Shown here: piece after piece, positions 55,902 to 64,000 of the stretch | Layout of the letters: the number at the start of each line of letters is the position of its first letter | Numbering within the stretch: position 1 is the stretch's first letter | Source: Polytrichum commune | Lineage: Eukaryota > Streptophyta > Polytrichopsida > Polytrichales > Polytrichaceae | Direction of reading: 5' to 3' | Assembly: GCA_950295325.1 (NCBI GenBank) | Contig: OX485805.1 | Coordinates: forward strand, 32,907,501-32,971,500 | DNA: 64,000 nt | Made by a program: the position numbers and the translations under genes | The notes under the pieces: model-generated | Databases searched by the model: none | The model's input: the letters and a program-made list of their open reading frames with translations, nothing else | Told to the model about the DNA's origin: nothing

Positions 55902-56604
55902 TTACTGAGGTAAAGAGGGCCTAGCATACATATCTTTCATAGGTTTGAAGATGTGTTTTCAAATTCGGTGTAATTGGTGCTTATTTTTGCACTCAATTTA
56001 CATAACATTCAACAACAAGCCTTTACACTATGGGTTGGAAATTGTGTGAGCATAATGTCCCTTTTATGTTGGGCCACTCTTACAAACTGAATAGCACTAG
56101 ACTTGAATCCTATTCATTCTACAAAAACCACGGGGGGATCACACCCCCTTACATTTTGTAACCACATGCGATAATGGGGTATTTAATGGGGGGATATTTA
56201 TGCACCTTTCAATATTTTTTCCCTCCCTATATGTAGATATAAAGCTACTTTGACGTATTTTTTAACACCCTATATTTATTTGTAATTGTTTAGAAAGGCT
56301 AATTTTTTGCATCATTTTTTTTTATAAATCGTACAAGTACCAAATAGTAGACGGAATACTATAGCATTGCAAAGTTGACTATGTGAGCAACAAATGTTCC
56401 ATAGCATCCATCTTGTCAGTGCTCAAAATTGAAGCCCTCATATGAATTTTGTTTTGAAGGGCTCTGAAATTTCAGCATTGCAATTGAAGGGCATATCTAA
56501 ATCTAGGATGTCAATGGAAAATTTTCAAAGAAATATAAAATTTATATTAAAATTATGCATGACTTGCATGGTACATGCTTCTAGTACAATGAAATAATGA
56601 AGAA

Positions 56605-58841
56605 TCAATCATCTAACTCCACCTCTTGAAGTGACAATGCCCTACGTTTGTTGGTTACTGTAGCGGTTTTCCAAGTGTCAAAAATGTCATTCCAATCCAT
56701 GAATTCAACTCCCAAACTATTTAGGCTAACCCTCATCAATGCATCAAGTGTGTCAAGGTTTAGGCAAGTTCTCCTTTCGCTCTTAACCCAATTCTGCTTT
56801 GAAAAACCACGCTCACAAACAACAGTGCTAGTAGGGATCACAAGTATGGCTTGCCATAGCGACATTAGGGTTGGCCAATTGATCTTAAACTCTCGGTCAC
56901 GGCCACAAAAACCCAAGCTTCATATATACTTTGGTGTTGACAAGCTAAAGATAACATCTCCACAAATTCGAGCAACTCCGCATTGGCTTGATCAACATGT
57001 TTAGAGCTCCACTTGAAATGTGTCACCAACCGGTTCAACCATTGCTCAGTTAAAATGCCTCGATCCAATGCATCCATGGGATAGTGTTTTGGGCTGAAAA
57101 GCTTGGCCGCATTAAAAATGGGCAAGTCGGGGAAGCGATCATTTAGTGAGTCAATAACCTTTTGGACGTATAGTCTACCTAGGGTGATGCAATCCTCCAA
57201 TGAGCCCCCTACATCACACCCGGGCATAGAGTTATAGTGCAAAGTATGCACTTTCTCACAACCAAACCTATCAACATACAAGATTTCTCCAGTTGGCACC
57301 ACGTTGCGCAAAAAAATTCCCAAATGTTTGGTTGTTGTGCCAAAACTCACTCCCAAATAGTGTCTCCGCAACAAATTGATTGTCACATCGATAGTAGAGG
57401 CTATGGATGTGATATCTACGAGATCACACTGAAATTTCCGATTGAGCTTGTTCAACTCAAGTAGCACATCATCCAACAGATGAATGAAGAATTGGAACTG
57501 CAAAGAGGTGATATTTGTATACCATGCATGTTCTTCAACTTGCCATGACTCCAAAATTGCAGGCATACAAAAAATCATCATTTCCATGACCATGCCGCGT
57601 GATAGCCACCATACGGAATGAATTTGCAAAACCACTCGGATCTCTTCGCGAAATGCGAATAACAATTTCGCCAACGTGCCTCGCCGAATCACCGATTGTC
57701 CCAACCACTCATACACTTTATTGGCAGCTCGGTCAATGAATTCAAGGCATAGAAATTCATTATTAGCGTCCTTCGCGGCTAGAGCCTCTCGGTGAGCTAT
57801 GCAGTGTATTTCAACCAGATTGGGTATTAAATCTCGAAGTCGGGCCACCATTCCTTGATGCACACCAGTCATGCACGCCGCTCCATCTGTAGCTATAGCC
57901 ACAAGCTTCAAAAGATTGAACCCAAGTCTTTCTAGTAATTTTTTAATGGATTGGAACATGACTTCTCCAGTTCCTCGTGATAGAGGCATCAGTTCAACGA
58001 ACTGCACACACGTTGAACCAAAACCACCACTCGTCAAGTAGCAAACATACACAATTAGATGTGGTTCACATGTTCGATCAGTTGACTCATCAATCAATAT
58101 CGAATAAACTGGGTTGCTTTTGACCTCCTCAATAAGGCTCAAATATAAATTTTGAGATATTGCATCCAAAAACCCCATTGCTGAGGTCACATTTGTATAC
58201 GATGAATATTAAAAAGAAGATGGCATGTTGGGAGTAGCCAGGTGCATGTGAAATTTGCACTGGTCAACGTAAGCAAGTAATGGTTGATCGTTACTGACAA
58301 CAAAATACAAGAGCTTCATAACTGTGAGAATTCTTCCCTTCTCACAGTCCACCATTGTTTGGAGGCCAGGCTCAATGGGCGCCACAGGTCCCTTGCTTGA
58401 TGGATGGCGCTTCGCAAGCCACCATTGGCAACTTCACTTGTGATCATCGGACTTCTCATGTTGTTTGACTGCCGATAGCTGAATCGTTGAACACCCACTC
58501 CCGCCCCATGTTCGTGAACCTTGACCTCCAAGTTTGAATTCCTCACACGCTTCACATTTCATCACTCCAACGATCGGTCCTCCAGGAGGCTTTAACCAGT
58601 ACAACCATTGACGTCCAATCTTCCACTTGTTGTTGAATCTGCGTAAGAAAACTTTGGGTGGATTTTGCAGCATAGTGACTTCATTGGAATCCGGTGTTCC
58701 CTATTCACCATCATCCGCATCATCCATATTCGAGCCATCCTCGCTACTGATCAGTCTAGATTCACCAAAACAAAAATTCAAGTTTAATTGGCGAGCATCC
58801 TGAGGTGGACGTCCGGGACCTCTACGTGAACTGGACGCCAT
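56605..58841 (-). pseudogene. hAT transposase (ZNF862-like), broken
   Basis: The start at 58841 reads MASSSRRGPGRPP with an AT-hook-like RRGPGRPP. A TGA/TAG-type stop follows within about 46 codons. A BED/TTF-like zinc-finger region lies in the frame 58673-58434 (CEACEEF, then LSAVKQHEKSDDH). The catalytic region is in frame 58190-56865: YSILIDESTDRT with the first Asp, KLVAIATDGAACMTGVHQG with the next, and NLVEIHCIAHREAL. A final frame, 56916-56605, has WPTLMSLWQAILVIPTSTVV and CERGFSKQNWVKSERR, the C-terminal hAT dimerisation region. At least three frame breaks or stops separate them (near 58700, 58200 and 56900), so no functional protein is made as the sequence stands. Confidence 0.88.
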
Positions 58842-59751
58842 AATCAACCATTTTTCACTGAAATGAAAGACGATCGGGCTCTAGAAATGAGAAAAGATAA
58901 TTCACGAGCTGCAAAAAAAATCCAAATAGCACAAGGCAGGTTAGCACTTTCAAAAGTCAAAGTAGTACCAGATTTTATCTGTGAAGAAATCAAGTTATTG
59001 AATGGAAGCCAACTTACTTTTTGGAATTCAGTCTCTACCCCATATGAATGTTGCTACAGCGGAACTGAATTGATTGCTTTTCTCTCATCCAGTAGGTATG
59101 CTTCTATTGACAAAAAAATCTGTGCCTTGTAAGATCAATGGATTGATTGAGATGCTTGTTAGATTCACCAAAACAATCAACACACTTAATTAGCAACCAA
59201 AAAATGTCATAGAGAGGATATAAACCTTCAATGACGCTGTGAGGTCAAATGAGGGCCTGAAACCAGTGGTTTGTAGTTGAGAATGGACACTTGAACATGC
59301 ACGTGTCACGACAACATTAGACTATGTGCTCAAAATCAATAAACACCTTTCTAGGTTCAAATGTTCACTCAAAGAGAGAGAATCGTCATTCTGACCTTAT
59401 ATGACTTGCAATTCAACTCTCATTTTGAAACTTGAAATGACAATCTGTGTGATTCATCACAATTTCTAAGCAAATAAGAGAATTCCCATCCGCTCCAACA
59501 GCCAAAATTGTCTGTGGAGTTGGCAGTGCCCACGTACCTCACATCCAAATAGCTGGGAATGACCTAAGATAAGAAAGGCAGTGCTCCAATCTATGCCATA
59601 CATCACATGTTCGTCAGAAACAGTCATTAAGAACTCAGGAATGTCATTACCGTCTGTTCCAATTTGCAATTGTCAATTTGTCATATCCAAATACAAATGC
59701 TTGTCACAATACTTAGCACCTTTGAACTTTGAATCTGCTTTAACTGTGATC

Positions 59752-59850
59752 AAAAGAAACTCACGAATTCAAGGTTGTCACTGCTTGGAATCGACTGCTT
59801 CGCCTTCTCTATATCCCGCACCCCAGCTCGCTCCTCAAAGCCCTGTCCTT
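59752..59850 (-). pseudogene. Exon-like fragment, duplicate of 60783-60868
   Basis: The minus strand reads GQGFEERAGVRDIEKAKQ then IPSSDNLEF, followed by GTGAGT. It is a diverged direct repeat of the 3' part of the exon-like piece at 60783-60945. Identity continues about 20 bp into the presumed intron. It lies inside the hAT element. Confidence 0.55.
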
Positions 59851-60239
59851 TGGGTAGGGGTGATCTACCATAAAAAGGTGCCCCTAGCTCTCTGTTGAAT
59901 TTAACAAATGGGATGTTCATCAGCTTTCATCAATGTATTTTTATGCTTACTGAATATATTGTAGTGTGACATATATACTTCAATGAGTCTTCTCAGCATT
60001 CCCGACTTTTGTTCTTGATGTTTGCGGTCAAACAGTGTTGCCTCTCCTGAATCAAAATTCTTTGGGAATGCTAGAAGTCTGTTTGTTGAGGATTTCGAAG
60101 TAGCTCTTTTAAGATGCGGTCTCTTCGAATGTGATCATTGCAAGAATGGTGATGATTCCGTCTGAAAGCAGCAACGGGCAATTAGATGTTCTCTATGAAA
60201 TATGTCTGTGAACTTGTCGGTCCTTATTTCATATATATA

Positions 60240-60379
60240 GGTGAGGGGCACTACTCAACGCAGGAAGCCTGTGGAATTGGACAACAATGCACCACTGCAA
60301 GATGCTGAGAATTCGCCATTAGGGAATTCTGCTTCCGAGGAGATTAACCTTTCACAACCTTCCACATTCGTAGTTTAGT
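60240..60379 (+). pseudogene. Exon-like fragment on the plus strand inside the hAT element
   Basis: A tatatatag acceptor-like site is followed by an open frame reading TTQRRKPVELDNNAPLQDAE, then NSPLGNSASEEINLSQPS and a stop at 60377. It reads as the last exon of an acidic, Ser/Asn-rich protein. I do not recognise the source. It could be chance. Confidence 0.35.
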
Positions 60380-60782
60380 TTAGGATTCCCATAAGCTTCC
60401 TTGGACTGTAATTTACACCTATTGATTGTGCTGGAAGTGTGTTCTGTATCCTTATTTCAATTCTCTTACCAACAACTTCAATGTTGTTTGCTGTCAAACA
60501 GATTTATGTAGTAAGACTATATATGTGTTAAAAGACCAGCTGAACTTGAAATAGATGTTGTTCAGTGCTCAAAATACTTGCAGAGTCTTCATGTTCTTGA
60601 CGTGTTGTTTTAGAAAAATTACAAGTGAGCATCAGGGCACTACATGTCAATGTGCTAGTGAGCATATGTATTGAAAGAAGATAGCAAAAACAGCAACGGT
60701 GTCATTCATGAGGTGAAAAATGACTGATTTTGTGAATGGGTATACACATCTTGCAGTGTAATTGTGATCAAAAGAAACTCAC

Positions 60783-60945
60783 GAATTCAAGGTTGTCACT
60801 GCTTGGAATCAACAGCTTTGCCTTCTCTATATCTTGCACCCCAGCTCGCACTTCAAAGCCCTGTCCAAGCATCCGTGCAGATCTTTTAGGAAGTCGAGAT
60901 ACACAGAGGATTTTTACACCTTTACACGCATAGCTGATCTGAGCC
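60783..60945 (-). pseudogene. Exon-like fragment with both splice sites, inside the hAT element
   Basis: On the minus strand the acceptor atctaacacttag precedes an open 163-bp stretch reading AQISYACKGVKILCVSRL, PKRSARMLGQGFEVRAG and VQDIEKAKLLIPSSDNLEF, and the donor GTGAGT follows directly. The peptide looks like genuine soluble protein, but I cannot name the family. Its position between the hAT transposase start and the right terminal repeat suggests capture of host-gene DNA. Confidence 0.5.
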
Positions 60946-61430
60946 CTAAGTGTTAGATATAACAAAGAGATTGAATTTGAGGAACACATACCTAGTTCGA
61001 CCTCTCATTCAACAACTGATTCAAGCTTGATACAACACCTTGATTCAAGCTGCCATGATCTCCTTCAACAACTAAGCAACTGTCCAGGTGAGTTTTGGGT
61101 GTAGAGTTTTGGGTTTTGAGTTTTAGGGTAAGCTGCACCGAACAGTGATATGATGAACGAACAGATGAACAGTATGCACCGAACAGTGAGATTTTTATTT
61201 TTATTTTTATTTTTTTTAGGATGATGAACAGTACTTGAAGGGCACTTTTTATCCAGCACTTCAAGTGACGGGAGCACTTAGACATGAGGATTATGTTTTG
61301 AAGGGCTGTTTTCCTTGAGGTTTTTTTTGAAGTCCCAAAACCCATTTGAAGGGCACTGAAGACTTCAATTTTGAGCACTGGGGGGTGTGTAGCCTACACA
61401 CATTTGATTCCTTTCATAAATGTGACTGCT

Positions 61431-61676
61431 GGCCGGGGATTCGTGGCACTCAAGTAAAATCATCCGTGCAGATGAAAAAAACATAGGAATCATCTAAATG
61501 GCTATTTTTGGGCAATTTGATTCCGGAAATAGAGTCAAAGGCCCCGAATTAGTCTAGTGACGTCACATTCGAATGAATCGGCCCTCAACCCCATAGGGGG
61601 GTTGTTTTTATTGGAGCCACTTCATCCACGATATCTTGGATGGATGATTTTACTTGAGTGCCACGAATCCCCAGCC
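61431..61676. mobile_element. Mutator-like MITE, 246 bp, 9-bp TSD
   Basis: Terminal inverted repeats of 35 bp (61431-61465 and 61642-61676, one mismatch), beginning GGCCGGGGATTCGTGG, are flanked by the exact 9-bp direct repeat GTGACTGCT (61422-61430 and 61677-61685). A 9-bp target duplication points to the Mutator superfamily. The interior is non-coding. It lies 50 bp right of the hAT element. Confidence 0.9.
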
Positions 61677-62054
61677 GTGACTGCTTACCACCTACATGTA
61701 TTTGATTCCGTACTTATTGTACACATGTACTTGCTAAATATATATATGTTCTTTTCCATTAGTCGTGTGAATTTATGACCACAGATAGTTAAATATATCA
61801 CATTCTATGTGAGCCCTCAAAATACCCAGTAATGCAAGTTTAGGAGTGACCTAGTAGACCTACTCTCTTTTTCACTTGTATCTAGTAAAGGTGGTCCAAT
61901 CCAATATCCACATATGGGAGTAGAGGAAAGTAGTGATGAAAATTGGTGATACATGTGCTCAATTGTGAAGGGCATGAAACGTCCATGATCGGAAACTGAC
62001 TGGAGCAATGACGACCTTAAAAATACGCAAAAAAAAGGAAGCGATGACAACTTA

Positions 62055-62190
62055 CCCACCCAACGCTACCCCAATGGTAACCCAACACCCACCCAACGCT
62101 ACCCCAACGCTACCCCAACATCCACCCAACACCCACCCAATGCTACCCCAACACTACCCCAACACTAACCCAACACCCACCCACCCACCC
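62055..62190 (+). repeat. C-rich minisatellite
   Basis: Units of 10-21 bp such as acccaacgctaccccaac and acacccacccaac alternate over about 135 bp. The open frames through it (Pro/Asn/Thr-rich) follow from the repeat and are not supported as genes. Confidence 0.8.
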
Positions 62191-64000
62191 TCACCCATTG
62201 AACGCCACCCATTCACAGGTAACAAATGCCACCGCTTTGGTCACTTATCGATTGACGTGGCATGCGTGGATATGCCAATTGAAAGCAAATCCGGTAGTAG
62301 TGACCATGTGGGTGAGTATGTACCCGAATGTCACCTCCATAGCTACCCTATACTCGACCCGACACCCAACCTTGTTTATGCTAGTGCACCTTACCGCCCA
62401 ATATGTCCACCCACAGTCGATTTGTTGGGTGACCGGTATGCACCACCCGTGGACGGGTAAGTTGTCATACCCTAAATATACTCCAATGTGGGACGTGTCA
62501 ACACATGATAGGTGAATGGCATGTGTGCACCAACAACGGTGGCCATCTTGGTATGTCCACCGATGCGGGTAGATGGTGCGCACCACAAAGTACCCAATTC
62601 CAGCGCGAAGGCACCGAACTAATGTCACCCAAAACCCACTCCACCCCACCCATTGTGATAGAATGGGCAAAGGGTATGCGTCACCCTTAGGATGGGGATC
62701 GTCACCCACAGAAGCCCCAAGGGGTTGAAAAGAGCATTGTTGGGTGCATCACCCGGCTTTTTACTAGGCCATCAAGACTGCACCGACGGACTACTACCCA
62801 CCCATACCGGTGCCCTTTTACAATGAAATTCTTGCTACCCTACAGTGTTGATCTGGACATGATTCCTTCTAGTGTACAGGCGTTGCACACTCGGGATCAC
62901 AAAAGTAAGTTTAGTTTAGATTACTAATCTTGTAAAGTGTGTGAGGAATTCCAACGTATGATTCTATGGAACAGCTAGTATCATATCTTAGCCTACCATT
63001 AAAAAAAAATATTAATGAGCCTTGAGACACAATTTCATCAATTACTACATTGAATAGTCCTATTAGTGTGGGTGGAAAATTAACATGGAAATAATTAGCA
63101 TGGGCCATTCTAAACTTCAAGTCCCAATGGAATCACCGTGGATCCAAGACCCTTGGTTTTCCTCTAAGTTTTCATGAAGACTTTCAACCAAACCTAACAT
63201 AAAATGAAATAGTTGCTTTACACCAAAAGTAGTACAAAATCAAAGAATCACCCATGTTCATTTTTTAGAAAAAAAAACAACTACTCGGCCCACACTAATT
63301 TTCTACTAAAAATTTAGCGTGGGTTGAAGATTAATGTGGCCCACGTTAATTCTCACTATGAGAATTAGCGCGGGCTCTACAAAATAACTATAGCCCACAG
63401 TAATAGATCTATTAAGTGTACCTTCCTTAGAATATTTGCAATTCTAAATTTATTCATGGTTTCTAAAGTGTCAAGCTATAAAATTGATCCATATAGAGTT
63501 GATTTGTAAGGGTTTGCAACAATTTCTCCTTTATGTGCTCAATTTTAAACAACAAATTTTTGTTCACTTGCTCATCTTAAACCATCTCAATTTTCAAAAA
63601 GCACCAAGTGACCTTTAAGAGTTAGGTTACTGCCTAGTACGCTTAAGATGACGCTTAAGAGACATATGATCAAGTAAGCATTCAAGCGCATTTCATCTAA
63701 TAGTTCAATCTAGAAGGATTCACATGCTTCAACTAGATTGCACGTCAGGAGAGTTGTGGCAAAGATTCATCTGTAGCGCCTTCAGCCAGGTGAGGTCCAC
63801 ACAGTTGACCAGTCACTAGGAAGCAAGTTGCAGGCCCTAAACTATAGAATATCAACCCCTGTAATGTCACTCGTTCGCTAATCTCCCAAAACCCTAGGGT
63901 TCAAATCTCGCTCCTTATTCTCACATTTCTCTCCCTTATATCTTGGGTTGTGCCATTAATGCAAACCACCAAAGAAGTCAACCCATACACACTCATTGCG
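62191..64000. other. No gene recognised
   Basis: 62200-62710 is open in several frames on both strands without motifs. Two adjacent imperfect hairpins of the same consensus lie at 63288-63375. The end (63835-63960) resembles the leader part of repeat R2 near 10180-10250 (ctgtaat-tcac, aaaaccctaggg). Confidence 0.45.

Larger units (their letters stand above)
56417..61380 (-). mobile_element. hAT transposon, 4964 bp, 18-bp terminal inverted repeats
   Basis: CAGTGCTCAAAATTGAAG at 56417-56434 is repeated exactly, inverted, at 61363-61380. Both ends carry several subterminal GAAGGGC motifs, typical of hAT transposase-binding regions. The minus strand encodes a hAT-type transposase in the left half. 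The right half (58842-61362) is non-coding apart from exon-like pieces. No clear 8-bp target duplication was found (catcttgt left, gggggtgt right), so one edge may be rearranged. Confidence 0.85.

Noticed and set aside
59466-59669. Minus-strand frame reading DIPEFLMTVSDEHVMYGID and more, with a GTACGTG donor-like site
   Set aside because: It reads like protein and may be another captured exon, but the phase does not join the neighbouring fragments and no acceptor is convincing, so it was left out of the feature list.
62008-62709. 150- and 154-codon frames on opposite strands
   Set aside because: They overlap each other and a C-rich minisatellite; openness is due to repeat composition and no family is recognised.

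Overview
The window reads as nuclear DNA of a land plant. It is AT-rich and intron-bearing, and transposable elements and their debris fill most of it. The plant assignment rests on a BOU-type mitochondrial carrier split by introns, a DUF716/TMEM45 membrane protein, debris of an HCF164-like thylakoid thioredoxin, an NB-ARC/LRR resistance-gene relic of the type seen in TIR-NLRs, plant-style copia, hAT, CACTA and PIF/Harbinger elements, tRNA-derived SINEs, and CCCTAAA telomere-like motifs. The resistance-gene LRR consensus (a very regular 24-residue LPEGLGNLTSLTTL unit) suggests a bryophyte or another non-angiosperm lineage, but this is only an impression. No virus, phage, CRISPR array, rRNA or convincing free-standing tRNA was seen.

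Only two protein genes look intact. One is the carrier on the minus strand (three exons between 51343 and 48172, 313 residues). The other is the single-exon DUF716 protein on the minus strand (33873 to 32800, 357 residues). Both have tandem repeats directly upstream of the start codon. Everything else that codes is broken: a two-copy plant gene family with an AP2-like segment and a C-terminal coiled coil (3842-5721 and 28167-29070), an ERA-type GTPase fragment (18220-18480), the NLR relic (21604-24302), an HCF164-like fragment (31468-31720), a truncated DUF716 copy (32448-32765), two copia relics (6219-8470 plus, 25010-27334 minus) and a hAT transposase (56605-58841 minus).

Layout. 1-3.3 kb: dispersed repeats, a 373-bp-arm foldback and two abutting PIF-like MITEs. 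3.3-5.7 kb: AP2-like gene copy 1. 6.2-8.5 kb: copia relic. 8.5-18.2 kb: minisatellites, a 256-bp tandem array interrupted by a 1.4-kb PIF-like element, and dispersed repeats. 18.2-20.3 kb: GTPase fragment, then a CACTA-type element with matching ACA target duplications. 20.3-24.3 kb: NLR relic. 25-27.3 kb: second copia relic. 27.4-29.1 kb: AP2-like gene copy 2. 31-34 kb: HCF164-like relic and the DUF716 pair. 34.6-45.8 kb: foldbacks, SINEs and MITEs. 48-53 kb: carrier gene. 53-56.4 kb: dispersed repeats. 56.4-61.4 kb: a near-complete hAT element with 18-bp terminal repeats that encloses exon-like fragments of other genes. 61.4-64 kb: a Mutator-like MITE and minisatellites.

I found no operon-like or undescribed multigene system. 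The most interesting material is structural: several non-autonomous elements with readable target-site duplications, a hAT element carrying exon fragments, a dispersed repeat that conserves one reading frame in five places, and start-codon-containing tandem repeats upstream of the carrier gene. Edges of degenerate repeats are approximate.
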